Shown: in pieces, positions 17,988-27,754 of the stretch | Numbering within the stretch: position 1 is the first letter of the stretch | How the letters are laid out: every line of letters starts with the position of its first letter | Assembly (NCBI RefSeq): GCF_032598905.1 | Contig: NZ_CP122458.1 | Coordinates: forward strand, 9,945,001-10,009,000 | Source: Streptomyces sp. 11x1 | Lineage (GTDB): Bacteria; Actinomycetota; Actinomycetes; Streptomycetales; Streptomycetaceae | Reading direction: 5' to 3' | Length of the DNA stretch: 64,000 bases | Position numbers and translations under genes: made by a program | The notes under the pieces: model-generated | Seen by the model: only the letters and a program-made list of their open reading frames with translations | What the model was told of the DNA's origin: nothing | The model's database searches: none

Positions 17988-19334
17988 TCAGGGCGCGGCG
18001 CCACCGCGCGCGGCCGTCATCAGGGACTCCCAGTCGGGGATCTTCACCACGCCTCTGCCCAGGGAGGCCCCCAAGGCCGCCTCGGCCCTCTCTATCGACT
18101 GCCAGCCGGACCACTCGACCGGGTCGGAGCCCGCTGCCCGGAGCAGCGCCACCGGGTCGTCCGGCAGGCTCCTGGCCGCCAGCTCCGGCGCGTCCTCCAG
18201 CAGTGAGGTCGCCGTCTCCTTCGCGCAGGGTCGGTTGGTGCCGATCACTCCGGTGGGGCCGCGCTTGATCCAGCCGGCCACGTACTCGCCCGGGGAGGGC
18301 GCCCCGTCGCGGAGCACGCGTCCGGCGGCGTGCGGGACCGTGCCGTGGACCGGGTCGAAGGGGAGGCCGTCGACCGGGACACCCCGGTAGCCGACCGAGC
18401 GGAGGACCAGCTGGGCCTCGATCACCTCGTACCGTCCGGTGCCGCTCACCCCGCCGTGGCCGTCGGGCTCCGTGCGCTCCAGACGTACGCCGCGGACGCG
18501 GTCCCCGTCGGCGAGAATCTCGACGGGCCGCAGGAAGAAGCGCAATCGGATGCCGTGGCGGCCGGCCGGGGCGGGCGCGGTGGCCCAGCCGCGCAGCACC
18601 TCGACGTTGCGGCGCTGCGGGGCGGGCAGGGACGAGGGGTCGACATAGCCGGGGTCCAGCTCCAGTTCGGCCGGGTCGACGGTCACCCGGGAGTCCGGGA
18701 GGGTGCTCAGCTCGCGCAGCTCCTTGGTGGTGAACCGGGCCTGGGAGGGGCCCCGGCGGCCCACCATGTGCACGCGGGTGACCGTGCCGGCGGCGAGGGA
18801 GTCCAGGGCGGCCTGCGGCATGTCGGTGGGCGTCAGCTCGGTCGCCCCGCGCGCGAGCATCCGCGTGACGTCCACCGCCACGTTGCCCACCCCGACGACG
18901 ACGGCGGTGCGTGCCCCGGCGAGGAAGCCGTCGGTCACCGCGTCCGGGTGCGCGCTGTACCAGGAGACGAACTCCGTCGCCGACCAGCTGCCGCGCAGGT
19001 CCTCGCCCGGGATGCCGAGCCGTCTGTCCGTCGCGGCGCCCACGCAGTACACGACCGCGTGGTACAGCTCCCGCAGCCGGGCGACGGGTACCCCGTCCGC
19101 GCCCACCCGGACGCCGCCGAGGAACCGCACCCGTTCGTGCTCCAGCACGGTCCGCAGATTGTTCTGCAGCGACTTGATCTTCTCGTGGTCCGGGGCCACC
19201 CCGTAGCGCACCAGGCCGTACGGGCACGGCAGCCGGTCCAGCACATGGACCTGCACCCCCGGGTCCTGCTGGACGAGGCTCTGGGCGGTGTAGCACCCGC
19301 TCGGCCCCGAACCGACGACGGCGACGCGCAGCAC
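17988..19334 (-). CDS. Ferredoxin/adrenodoxin-NADP reductase (FprA type)
   Basis: 448 aa. FAD-binding GSGPSGCYTA near the N-terminus, CPYGLVRYGVAPDH typical of adrenodoxin-reductase-type enzymes, NADP-binding VVGVGNVAVDVTRM, and the C-terminal AGWIKRGPTGVIGTNRPCAKET segment closing the FAD site. It transfers electrons from NADPH to ferredoxin, for example for P450s. No ferredoxin or P450 gene is adjacent. Confidence 0.95.
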   Translation of the reverse strand: MLRVAVVGSGPSGCYTAQSLVQQDPGVQVHVLDRLPCPYGLVRYGVAPDHEKIKSLQNNLRTVLEHERVRFLGGVRVGADGVPVARLRELYHAVVYCVGAATDRRLGIPGEDLRGSWSATEFVSWYSAHPDAVTDGFLAGARTAVVVGVGNVAVDVTRMLARGATELTPTDMPQAALDSLAAGTVTRVHMVGRRGPSQARFTTKELRELSTLPDSRVTVDPAELELDPGYVDPSSLPAPQRRNVEVLRGWATAPAPAGRHGIRLRFFLRPVEILADGDRVRGVRLERTEPDGHGGVSGTGRYEVIEAQLVLRSVGYRGVPVDGLPFDPVHGTVPHAAGRVLRDGAPSPGEYVAGWIKRGPTGVIGTNRPCAKETATSLLEDAPELAARSLPDDPVALLRAAGSDPVEWSGWQSIERAEAALGASLGRGVVKIPDWESLMTAARGGAAP

Positions 19335-19505
19335 GGCGGAACTCCTTGCGCGAGGAGATGCGCTGATGCCTCAAGGATCCCACCGCCGGGCCCGCCGGGG
19401 GAGGGGCGGGAAGCGAGGGCGGGGTGCTGCGCCGTCGGGGTGCCGTGCGTTCCCGGCACGCGTGGCTGGCCGCAGAGAATGTGATCATGCGTTTACGTTG
19501 CGTGG

Positions 19506-20036
19506 GTGCTGGAAGCATCCTTTCTGAATCTCTCCGACCGCCACTGGCAGGACGGCGCGGTGTCCGTGCGGCCCGCGTGGGAAGTGCAGGAGCACGACGG
19601 CGCCACGGCCTGGTTCAACGCCCGGCTCTCGTTCCCGGACGGTGCCGGGGTCGAGGTTCTCGCCGTGGTCTGCGGGGGCCGGCTGTCGCTGGAGGACGTA
19701 CGCGCCCAGCCACCGCTGTCCCTGGACGACCTCGCGGAGCTCGCCGACTGGATCGAGGGTCCGCTGTTCGAGGTGTGCGGCACGGTGCCGGACCTCGTCG
19801 AGGAGGAGCCGCCGCGGACCCCGTACGGGCCCGGGCGGCGGGCCCGGCCCGCGTGGCCGTGCGGTGTGGAGGGGCGGCGGCTGGTGGCCGAGGAGTATCT
19901 CGCCGCGCAGCGGTGCGGCTACGACCCGGTCCTCGCGGTGATGTGCGCGACCGGGCACAGCCGCCGCAAGGCGCTGCGGCTGATCGCCGGGGCGCGTGAC
20001 GAGGGCCTGCTCGGCCCCCGTCACGCCCGCCGCTGA
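19506..20036 (+). CDS. Conserved Streptomyces protein, probably DUF6214
   Basis: 176 aa soluble protein. The first part (RPAWEVQEHDGATAWFNARLSFPDGAGVEVLAVVCGGRLSLEDVRAQPPLSLDDLAELADWIEGPL) fits my recollection of the DUF6214 family. The second part is basic and ends in a small helix-turn-helix-like segment (EEYLAAQRCGYDPVLAVMCATGHSRRKALRLIAGARDEG), which might bind DNA. GTG start. The function is unknown. Confidence 0.8.
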   Translation: MLEASFLNLSDRHWQDGAVSVRPAWEVQEHDGATAWFNARLSFPDGAGVEVLAVVCGGRLSLEDVRAQPPLSLDDLAELADWIEGPLFEVCGTVPDLVEEEPPRTPYGPGRRARPAWPCGVEGRRLVAEEYLAAQRCGYDPVLAVMCATGHSRRKALRLIAGARDEGLLGPRHARR

Positions 20037-20069
20037 GTGTGGGGCCGGGAGCCCGGGGAGGGCGGCCGG

Positions 20070-20735
20070 TCACTGCGTCAGGTCGCGCATCCGGCTGATC
20101 TCCGTGGTCTGCTGGGCGATGACGTCGTCGGCCATCTCCTCGATCAGGATGTTGTTGCCCTGCGCCTTCACATCCGTGGCCATGGTGATCGCTCCCTCGT
20201 GATGGGTGATCATCAGTTTCAGGAACAACTGGTCGAACTTCTTCCCGTCGAGCGTGCCGAGTTCCTTCAGCTGGGCCTCGGTCGCCATGCCGGGCATCGT
20301 GTCGTGGTCGTGCGAAGTGTCCTGCCCGTCGTCGCCGTTGGCCTTCAGCCACCCCTCCATGGCCTCGATCTCGGGCTTCTGGGCGGCCGAGATGCGCTCG
20401 GCGATGCGCTTCACCTGGGTCGACTTCGCGTGGTCGGGCGCGAGTTCGGTCATCTCCAGGGCCTGGGCGTGGTGCTGGATCATCATGCGGGCGTAGTCGA
20501 AGTCCGCGGAATTCGGGGAGTCGTCCTCCGCCCGCTGCTTCTCGACGTCTTCCGGTGACAGGGTTCGAGCGGCCTCACCGGGTTTTCCGGGCGCGATCAC
20601 CGCCGGTCCGCTCGACCCGCCCGAGCCGCCGTCGGGGGCCGCCTCGGTCCCCGAGTCGCAGCCCGCGAGCGCCAGCAGAGCGACCGTCAGCGAGGCCGTG
20701 ACCAGCGGCGCGCGGGATGTGCGGCGAACGAGCAC
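20070..20735 (-). CDS. DUF305 lipoprotein
   Basis: 221 aa. Lipoprotein signal with lipobox LALAGC followed by a Gly/Ser-rich linker. The ferritin-like four-helix DUF305 domain has duplicated MMIQHHAQALEM and LMITHHEGAITM His-His motifs, suggesting metal binding (copper has been proposed for the family). GTG at 20735 follows AGGAGG at 5 nt; the ATG at 20753 lies ahead of that site. Divergent from the LVIVD-repeat gene. Confidence 0.94.
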   Translation of the reverse strand: MLVRRTSRAPLVTASLTVALLALAGCDSGTEAAPDGGSGGSSGPAVIAPGKPGEAARTLSPEDVEKQRAEDDSPNSADFDYARMMIQHHAQALEMTELAPDHAKSTQVKRIAERISAAQKPEIEAMEGWLKANGDDGQDTSHDHDTMPGMATEAQLKELGTLDGKKFDQLFLKLMITHHEGAITMATDVKAQGNNILIEEMADDVIAQQTTEISRMRDLTQ

Positions 20736-20851
20736 AGTGACCTCCTGGGGCACAGCAACGGGCGTACACCTCGTGAGTGTTGACGAATGTTCCTAACACG
20801 CTTTCGCGTGCGGGTGATCAAATTTGTTCGTTACAAGTACATTGCCGTCTG

Positions 20852-20879
20852 TTGATCTGTGCATGATGAAGACGATACT
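20852..20879 (+). promoter_or_regulatory. Candidate housekeeping promoter of the LVIVD gene
   Basis: TTGATC (20852-20857), a 16-bp spacer and GATACT (20874-20879), about 50 bp before the GTG start. Confidence 0.45.
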
Positions 20880-20929
20880 GCGGAGGTGCTCGAACCGTTC
20901 AACTGCGAACGGCCACAAGGGAGGACACA

Positions 20930-22441
20930 GTGACCCTGTTGAACAACCTTCGGACGCGGCGCAGACGTCTGGGAGTCGCCGCGACTGCGGCCGGCCTCCT
21001 GGCCGCGTTGCTCACCGCCGGTCCGGCGGCCGCGATCCCCGACCCCGGGGACTCGCCCGCCGTGCGGGAGAAGGTCTCCAAGAGCGATGCCGCCGAGGCG
21101 CGGGAGGCGATAGCCTCCGGCGAGATCCCCGGCCAGGACGAGATCGTCCACTCCAGCAACATCCAGCACCTGACCAACATCCCCAAGGATGCGCTGCCGG
21201 GCACCAACTCGGACCTCGCCTTCCAGGGCAAGTACGCCTACGCCGGCAACTACGACGGCTTCCGCGTCTTCGACATCAGCAACCCGAAGGCGCCGAAGAC
21301 GGTCGCCCAGGTCCTCTGCCCGGGTGCGCAGAACGACATCTCCGTCTCCGGGAACCTGCTGTTCCTGTCCACGGACTCCTCGCGCAGCGACAACTCCTGC
21401 AGCAGCACCACGCAGCCCGCGACCGAGAAGTCGTCGTGGGAGGGCATGAAGATCTTCGACATCAGCGACAAGGCGAACCCGAAGTACGTCGCCGCCGTGG
21501 AGACGCCCTGCGGCTCGCACACCCACACCCTGGTGCCCGAGCACAGGAACATCTACGTCTACGTCTCCTCGTACTCGCCGAACGCCGCGTTCCCCGACTG
21601 CCAGCCCCCGCACGACGGCATCTCCGTCATCAAGGTGCCGCGCAAGTCCCCGGAGAAGGCGGCCGTGGTGGGCTTCCCGGTGCTGTTCCCCGGTGAGGGC
21701 CCGGACGGCGGCGGCAACCCGGGTTCACCCACGAACCCCGGTGTCTCCAAGACCACCGGCTGCCACGACATCACGGTGCTGCCGTCGAAGGACCTCGCCG
21801 CCGGCGCGTGCATGGGCGACGGCATTCTGTTCTCCATCAAGGACCCGGAGAACCCGAAGGTCATCGACCAGGTCCAGGACAACGTGAACTTCGCGTTCTG
21901 GCACTCGGCCAGCTTCAACCAGAAGGCGAACAAGGTCGTCTTCACCGACGAGTTGGGCGGCGGCGGCGCGGCCACCTGCAACGAGGCGATCGGCCCGAAC
22001 CGCGGTGCCGACGGCATCTACGACATCGTCGGCAAGGGCGACAAGCGCAAGCTCGTCTTCAAGAGCTACTACAAGATCCCCCGCCACCAGGCCGACACCG
22101 AGAACTGCGTCGCCCACAACGGCTCGCTGATCCCGGTCCCGGGCAAGGACATCATGGTCCAGGCGTGGTACCAGGGCGGTGTCTCCGTCTGGGACTTCAC
22201 CGACTCCTCCAAGCCCAAGGAGATCGCGTACTTCGAACGCGGTCCGATCTCCACCACCACCCTGGTGGGCGGCGGCTCCTGGTCGGCGTACTACTACAAC
22301 GGCTACATCTACTCGAACGACCTCGTGAAGGGCTTCGACGTCCTGAAGATCAACGACAGGCGGACGGACCCGGCCAAGTGGGTCCACCTGCGTGAGCTCA
22401 ACGTCCAGACGCAGCCGGACTACTTCGGCTTCAACTGGTAG
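20930..22441 (+). CDS. Secreted LVIVD-repeat beta-propeller protein
   Basis: 503 aa. Signal peptide with RRRR and the core LGVAATAAGLLAALLTAGPAAA. The mature part carries LVIVD-type repeats (FRVFDISNPKAPKTV, MKIFDISDKANPKYV, ILFSIKDPENPKVI, VSVWDFTDSSKPKEI) that make a secreted propeller, with CHD and HSHTHTL-type His/Cys residues possibly binding metal. The strongly C/G-ending, very regular codon use suggests high expression. GTG start with GGGAGG ahead. It shares a divergent promoter region with the DUF305 lipoprotein, so the two may act together on the cell surface. Confidence 0.92.
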   Translation: MTLLNNLRTRRRRLGVAATAAGLLAALLTAGPAAAIPDPGDSPAVREKVSKSDAAEAREAIASGEIPGQDEIVHSSNIQHLTNIPKDALPGTNSDLAFQGKYAYAGNYDGFRVFDISNPKAPKTVAQVLCPGAQNDISVSGNLLFLSTDSSRSDNSCSSTTQPATEKSSWEGMKIFDISDKANPKYVAAVETPCGSHTHTLVPEHRNIYVYVSSYSPNAAFPDCQPPHDGISVIKVPRKSPEKAAVVGFPVLFPGEGPDGGGNPGSPTNPGVSKTTGCHDITVLPSKDLAAGACMGDGILFSIKDPENPKVIDQVQDNVNFAFWHSASFNQKANKVVFTDELGGGGAATCNEAIGPNRGADGIYDIVGKGDKRKLVFKSYYKIPRHQADTENCVAHNGSLIPVPGKDIMVQAWYQGGVSVWDFTDSSKPKEIAYFERGPISTTTLVGGGSWSAYYYNGYIYSNDLVKGFDVLKINDRRTDPAKWVHLRELNVQTQPDYFGFNW

Positions 22442-22765
22442 GAGGCAGCGGCACCGAGGCCGCCACCGCGGTCAAGTAACCCGTTCCGCCGGGCCCTTCG
22501 GGGACCGGCGGGACACCGCGCTCCCCGGCGTCCGCATCGACCGGGGCACCCTGCGAGGACATCCTGTAACTCCCGAGCCGGCGGACGATCGGCGAACTAT
22601 ACTCAGCGCCTCCGGGCGGCGCCCCTGTGTGCGCCCGCCCGGCCGTTGTTCGTCCCGGGCCGCACGGGGGACGGTCCGGGACGGACGTCCGGCGGTGACG
22701 AACAGCCGTGCGGCGCACCGGACGCGGGCGGACGGCCCCCTCACGGTGAGACGGCCGACGGCACC
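22442..22765. other. Intergenic region after the LVIVD gene
   Basis: A weak hairpin (CCGCCGG 22486-22492 / CCGGCGG 22505-22511) may terminate the LVIVD transcript. A TATACT hexamer at 22597-22602 could be part of a promoter, but no gene follows on the plus strand and no good -35 was found. No reading frame here looks coding. Confidence 0.4.
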
Positions 22766-23464
22766 TCAGTCCAGCAGCTCCAGCACGGGCCGCAGTCCGT
22801 CCGGCCGCCCGGCGATCGGCAGATGGTCCACGAAGTGCACCCCGCACCCCAGTGCCGCCGCCCCGCCGTCGGCCCGCCGGTCGTCACCGACCATGAGGGT
22901 GTCGCGCGCGTCGACACCGAGCTCCGCGCAGGCGAGCGCGAACAGCCTCGGGTCCGGCTTCTGCACACCGTGCTCGTACGACAGCGCGTAGACGTCGACA
23001 TACGCGTCGAGGCCGTGCGCGCGGAACACCGGTCGCAGGTCCCAGCCGATGTTGCTCACCACACCGACGGCGACCCCGCGCCGCCGCAGGGCCGCGAGCA
23101 CCTCGGCGGCGTCCGGGTAGGGGCTCCACGCCGACGGTGTCATATGGCGGTCGTACAGCGCGTCGTGGAGCGCGGGGGCCGGGAGCGCCACCCGACGGGA
23201 GAGGCCGGTGTACGCGGCCCGGTGCTCCTCGGCGCTCCGGTCCCGCAGCGCCCACAGGCCGGCCAGGTCGCCGGTCGGCGCTTCCTCCGGGGCCGCACCG
23301 CCCGGCAGGGCGCCCGCATGCTCCAGCGCCTTGGCCGTCCGGACCAACTCGGCCTCGGGCAGGGTGAGCGAGGAGTCGGTGAGGGCCGCGCGGAGCCAGG
23401 ACTCGGTGGACTCCACGCGGAAGAGCGTCCCGGAGAAGTCGAACAACACTCCCTTGACCGTCAT
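22766..23464 (-). CDS. HAD-superfamily hydrolase
   Basis: 232 aa. Motif I is FDFSGTLF, where the second Asp of the usual DxDGT is Ser (D-F-S), which is unusual for a phosphatase. Motif II is VVSNIG, motif III lysine lies in VQKPDPRLF, and motif IV is MVGDDRRADGGAA. A helical cap sits between motifs I and II. Loss of the acid/base Asp suggests altered or weak phosphatase activity. ATG at 23464. Confidence 0.9.
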   Translation of the reverse strand: MTVKGVLFDFSGTLFRVESTESWLRAALTDSSLTLPEAELVRTAKALEHAGALPGGAAPEEAPTGDLAGLWALRDRSAEEHRAAYTGLSRRVALPAPALHDALYDRHMTPSAWSPYPDAAEVLAALRRRGVAVGVVSNIGWDLRPVFRAHGLDAYVDVYALSYEHGVQKPDPRLFALACAELGVDARDTLMVGDDRRADGGAAALGCGVHFVDHLPIAGRPDGLRPVLELLD

Positions 23465-23496
23465 GCCGTCGATCCTTAGTGACCGTGCGCACCCGG

Positions 23497-24180
23497 TCAA
23501 GTACGCCTCGGCGCGCCCCATTTCTCGTACGCGAGCACCGCCAGCGCGATCGTCAGGCCGCCCAGCAGCCAGCCGGCCAGCACGTCCGACGCCCAGTGCA
23601 CGCCCAGCCAGATCCGGGTCAGCCCGACGCCCACGACGGAGACGACGCTCACCACCACGGCCGTACGCACGACGGCGCGACCGGCGCCGTACAGGTGCAG
23701 CAGCCACACCAGCAGTCCGAGAACGACCATGGCCGTCATGGCGTGGCCCGAGGGATACGCGGCGTAGTGGGCGGAGTCGACGGGGTCGGGCCACGCGGGC
23801 CGTTCCCGGCCGACGGCCGCCTTCAGCCCCTGCTGGAGCGCCGTGCCCGCCGCGCAGGTGGCCGCCAACCAGAGGGCGAGCCACCACTCCCGGTGGCGCC
23901 ACACCAGCCAGATCGCGGCGGCCGCCGCCAGCAGACGCATCGTCACCGGGTCCCAGACCCAGTCCGTCAGGATGCGGAACGCGTGGGTGACGCCGGGTTC
24001 GTCGACGGCCCATCCGTGCGTGGTGTTCGCGACGCTCTGGTCCAGCGACATGAGCGGCGCCCACGAGATCGAGACCAGGACGAGCACTACGACGGAGGAC
24101 ATCGCGAACCCGACGGTGGCGCGGACGGTGCGGTGGGTCGACGGCCGGTGGGGCGGCGAGTCGACGGTGGGGGTGTGCAT
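23497..24180 (-). CDS. PAP2-family membrane phosphatase
   Basis: 227 aa with five to six membrane segments. All three PAP2 motifs are present: K120-x6-RP (KAAVGRERP), PSGH (143-146) and R189-x5-H195-x3-D199. It likely dephosphorylates a lipid phosphate such as phosphatidic acid or undecaprenyl pyrophosphate at the outer membrane face. ATG at 24180 was chosen because the upstream in-frame region is non-conserved. Next to the HAD gene on the same strand, 32 bp apart. Confidence 0.94.
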   Translation of the reverse strand: MHTPTVDSPPHRPSTHRTVRATVGFAMSSVVVLVLVSISWAPLMSLDQSVANTTHGWAVDEPGVTHAFRILTDWVWDPVTMRLLAAAAAIWLVWRHREWWLALWLAATCAAGTALQQGLKAAVGRERPAWPDPVDSAHYAAYPSGHAMTAMVVLGLLVWLLHLYGAGRAVVRTAVVVSVVSVVGVGLTRIWLGVHWASDVLAGWLLGGLTIALAVLAYEKWGAPRRT

Positions 24181-24314
24181 ACAGCGATCCTGGCCGACTC
24201 CCGGGAGCCCGGACCAATGCCGAGTCGTGAGATCACTGTCACGCCGTGCGACCGGAGCAAAGTCGTCGTGCCGCGCGTTGTCCTTGGGCCGGTCTTGATC
24301 CCCTCTTTGCCAAA

Positions 24315-25256
24315 TCACGACCTGACGAGTGCCCGCAATGCGGGGACGAAAGCCACCAGCACGGGAACGACCGGGATGAGGGCGGCGGACGCGGTCAGCC
24401 GCAGCCGGTGCACCGGGGTGAGCCGCTCCGGGGGCGCGAGCAACCGGTCGACCCGCTGCGGCACATGGTCCTCGGGGGTCGGGCAGGGCCCGAACACCCC
24501 GCGGTCCTCGTTCAGGCCCACGAGGGCGAGGGCGACGGTGAGGCGGCCGTGGCGACGGGAGGCCGTGTCGTCGGCGGCGAGTTCGACCAGCCGGTGCATC
24601 TCGTCGCGGAACGCGGCGAACACCGGAACCCGGGGGAACCCGCCCGCGAGCGCCGCCGAACAGCGCAGCAGCCAGTGGTGGCGGGCCCGCGCGTGCCCCT
24701 GTTCATGGGCGACCACCGCGTCCACCTGCGGTCCCTCCAGGCGGCGCAACGCGGCCGTGGTGATGACCAGTCGGGGCGTGGGGCCGGGCAGCCACCAGGC
24801 GTCCGGCCGCTCGCCCTCGACCACGACCAGCCGGTCGCCGTCCGGCTCCTCGCCGGGCAACAGCGGGGCACGCAGGCGGAGTTCGGCTTGGCGGCGCCGA
24901 CGCTGCCGCCGGTCCCGCAGGATCTCGCGGACCAGCATCGTGCCCGTCCACAGCCCGCCGCAGGCCAGCACCACGGCGGTGGCCACGGCCCAGGAACCCC
25001 CGCTGTCCAGCGCGTACGCCTCCACGACCCCCTGCGGCGCGGGCGCGAACACCCGCCCGCGCACCACCGTCCAGGCCGCCGCCGCGCTCAGCGCCATCGA
25101 CAGCACACAGCACAGCAGTACGGCCACCACCACGCACTGCCACACCCACAGGGCGACCACCGGTTCACGGTCCGACCAGTCGGCGCGGGCCAGCAGTCGC
25201 GGGGCGACGACGGCGGTCAGGGCGCCGAGCAGCAACAACGCCGCGGGGACCATCAT
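24315..25256 (-). CDS. M56-family (BlaR1-like) membrane metallopeptidase
   Basis: 313 aa. Two N-terminal membrane helices, a third near 88-110, a cytoplasmic loop with HEQGH (residues 184-188) zinc site and ELAADD as third ligand region, and a last helix at the C-terminus. It lacks the penicillin-sensing domain of true BlaR1. In Streptomyces such genes usually follow a BlaI-type repressor; none is adjacent here, and the gene upstream is DUF5134. Confidence 0.92.
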   Translation of the reverse strand: MMVPAALLLLGALTAVVAPRLLARADWSDREPVVALWVWQCVVVAVLLCCVLSMALSAAAAWTVVRGRVFAPAPQGVVEAYALDSGGSWAVATAVVLACGGLWTGTMLVREILRDRRQRRRRQAELRLRAPLLPGEEPDGDRLVVVEGERPDAWWLPGPTPRLVITTAALRRLEGPQVDAVVAHEQGHARARHHWLLRCSAALAGGFPRVPVFAAFRDEMHRLVELAADDTASRRHGRLTVALALVGLNEDRGVFGPCPTPEDHVPQRVDRLLAPPERLTPVHRLRLTASAALIPVVPVLVAFVPALRALVRS

Positions 25257-25347
25257 GGGGCGCAGCCTATGAGCGGGCTGGTGCGCGGCGACACGGGCCG
25301 GGCCGTCGAAGTGACGCAGACCACGACGGCCATGGCCTCGCGGCGGT

Positions 25348-25902
25348 TCAGACCGTCAGCAGCATGGCGAACATCCCGATGCCCATGGAGAGCCGGCAGG
25401 CCCGCGCCAGCTCCGGCCGGTCGCCCCAGCCGGTCGCCCCGGCCCGAATCGGCGCCCCCGGGGCGGCCGGTACGGGCACGAGTCGGAGCCCCGCCCGCAC
25501 CACGTACCCGGCGAAGTACACCAGCAGTGCCCCCGTCACCAGGGGCAGGCCCGTGCCACCGTGACCGCCGCCCGGCGCGGCGGCCATGACCGCCGCCATG
25601 TAGACCATCGCCAGCGCGCCCACCAGATGGTGCAGATGGTGCGCGTTCCCGCGGGCCGCCCACAGCGCGCGCACCGCGGCCGCGCCGAACACGAGTGCGT
25701 AGCAGAGCCACGCCCAGCGCGGCGGGGTCAGGGCCGCGGCAGGCACGGCCATCGCCGCCATGCCGAACCCCATGAGAGCTTCGCCGCCGGCGGCACGCCG
25801 CTGCTCCTCCACGGCGCTGCGCATCCGCAGCAGGCAGTACCCCCCGGTCACCGCGCACAGCGCGACCAGCAGCCAGCCGGCCGAAACCGGTCCGTGCACC
25901 AC
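25348..25902 (-). CDS. DUF5134 membrane protein
   Basis: 184 aa with five to six hydrophobic segments and a His-rich loop (GNAHHLHHLVGALAMVYMAA) characteristic of the DUF5134 family, as well as GGGHGG. The clustered histidines could bind a metal. GTG start. It is 91 bp upstream of the M56 metallopeptidase on the same strand, a recurrent actinobacterial pairing in my recollection. Function unknown. Confidence 0.88.
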   Translation of the reverse strand: MVHGPVSAGWLLVALCAVTGGYCLLRMRSAVEEQRRAAGGEALMGFGMAAMAVPAAALTPPRWAWLCYALVFGAAAVRALWAARGNAHHLHHLVGALAMVYMAAVMAAAPGGGHGGTGLPLVTGALLVYFAGYVVRAGLRLVPVPAAPGAPIRAGATGWGDRPELARACRLSMGIGMFAMLLTV

Positions 25903-26119
25903 GTACCTCCCCGTTCGACGACGTAGGTCGGGCCGAGAGTGAGGTCGGACAGTCGGTCATTGGCATGCCCGGGCCCGATGGCGCGCATACGAGCGCAAGG
26001 GTGTACGTGGGGGAGCGCGCGGGAGTGCGCCACGGCAGGCGGGCGCCACCGAGAACCGCGAGACGTGCACCACAGCCCGGCATATATTTCACGAGTAAAG
26101 CACCAGTTAAGGTTGGCGC

Positions 26120-27754
26120 ATGCGCAGCGTCCGACCACCCCGTGCCCGCCGGCTCCCGCTCTCCGGTGCCCTCCGGTTGAACCGCCCCTCCGAGATCTGG
26201 TTCAAGCCCGCGCTCAGCGTGGTCGTCGCGATGGCACCGCCGAACCTGACGCTGCTGACGCTCGGCCGCCTCGACCTGGCCATGTACGCGATGGCCGGCT
26301 CCCTGTGTGCGCTCTACGCCCACCACCGCCCCTACGCGGACCGCGCCCCGACCCTCGCCCGGGTCGTGCTCGGCATGATCGCCGGACTCGCGGTCGCCCT
26401 CGTCACCGCCTCGCTCACCACGAACGCGGTGGCGCTGGTGACCGTGGGCGCGCTTCTCGCCGCCGCGCAGAAGGCCCTGTGCGACGCGAGCCGGATCGGG
26501 CCGCCCGCCAACGTCATCTTCACCTTTGTCACCTCGGCGGCCCTCTTCGCGCCCCAGAGCCTCGCCCAGGTCCCCGGCCACCTCGCCGTGGCCGCCGTCG
26601 CGGGCGCCTGGGCCTGGCTCGTGTGCATGGCCCCCGGCCTGGTGCGCCCCTACGGCCCGGAGTGCCGCGCCACCGCCCAGGCGCTGAACGCGGTGGCCGC
26701 CCACGTCGAGGCACCCGAGCGACCCGGGTCCCGCACGGCCGCCGCGGCCGCCGTGCACACCGCCTGGCAGACCCTGCTCGCCGCCGGCGCCCGCACCGAG
26801 CCGCGGCGCGCCCTCGCGACCCTCCTGGTCCGCGCCGACATCGCACTCGCCGCGCCCGCCGAGGCAGACCCCGACCGGCTGCGCGCGCTCGCGCCGAGAC
26901 CGCGCACTGCCGCGCACCTAGGGCGGGCCGCCGCCCCGGCGGAGGCGGCCGACGAACCGCTCGACACGCGGCCCGGACAGCGGGGCCGCCGTCCGGCGCC
27001 GTGGAGCGCGCTCGGCCCGCTCGCCTCCCTCGCGGTCCGCACGGCGCTCGGTTGCGCCCTCGCCGGGTACGCCTCCCTCGCGCTCGGGGTCGGCCGCCCC
27101 TACTGGGCCCTCGTCACCGCCGCCTCGCTCTACCAGGCGAACCTCACCCTCACCTGGAGCCGGGGCGTCCAGCGCGTCGTCGGCAACATCGCCGGGGTAC
27201 TGGCCTTCGCCGCACTCGTCCCGCTCGCCCACCTCGGCCCGGCGGCGCTCGTCCTGTGCTGCCTCGCGCTCGGCTTCGGCGCCGAGGCCCTGATCAGCCG
27301 CAACTACTGGCTCGGCACGGTCTGCGTCACCCCGATGGCCCTCCTCGTCACCGAGTTCGTCCGCTTCGCGGACCCCGGCGAGCTGATCACCGACCGGCTC
27401 CTGGACACCCTCGTCGGCGTGACGGTCGGCTTCCTCGCGGCGGTCGTCGTCACCGACCGGCGCTCCGGCGACCGGGTCGCCCACGCCCTCGCCGCCGTGG
27501 AGCGCGCCCGCACGCACACCCTCCGCACGGCGGTCGACGCGGACGCCGCCCCCGGCGCTCTGCCCGCCGCACGGCGCGCCCTGGCCGCGGCCCTGGTCGA
27601 ACTGCGCGCCGTCTCCGACACCGCGAGCGGCGAATGGTGGCAACGCGCCCTGCCGGCGGAGCGGGTGACACACGTCGAGCGGGCCGGACACCGTACGCTC
27701 GCGGCGACGGTGCGACAGCACGGGTTCCGGGAAGCGGAGGGCGCACGGGCATGA
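26120..27754 (+). CDS. FUSC family transporter
   Basis: 544 aa. Two groups of six short hydrophobic segments (about residues 32-180 and 295-430) separated by a soluble helical domain, then a cytoplasmic C-terminal helical part: the FUSC (fusaric acid resistance-like) layout, including GVGRPYWALVTAASLYQANL and RVVGNIAGVLAF. Its ATGA stop/start overlap with a MarR gene says the pair is co-translated, which suggests that it exports an aromatic or phenolic compound sensed by that regulator. Confidence 0.92.
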   Translation: MRSVRPPRARRLPLSGALRLNRPSEIWFKPALSVVVAMAPPNLTLLTLGRLDLAMYAMAGSLCALYAHHRPYADRAPTLARVVLGMIAGLAVALVTASLTTNAVALVTVGALLAAAQKALCDASRIGPPANVIFTFVTSAALFAPQSLAQVPGHLAVAAVAGAWAWLVCMAPGLVRPYGPECRATAQALNAVAAHVEAPERPGSRTAAAAAVHTAWQTLLAAGARTEPRRALATLLVRADIALAAPAEADPDRLRALAPRPRTAAHLGRAAAPAEAADEPLDTRPGQRGRRPAPWSALGPLASLAVRTALGCALAGYASLALGVGRPYWALVTAASLYQANLTLTWSRGVQRVVGNIAGVLAFAALVPLAHLGPAALVLCCLALGFGAEALISRNYWLGTVCVTPMALLVTEFVRFADPGELITDRLLDTLVGVTVGFLAAVVVTDRRSGDRVAHALAAVERARTHTLRTAVDADAAPGALPAARRALAAALVELRAVSDTASGEWWQRALPAERVTHVERAGHRTLAATVRQHGFREAEGARA

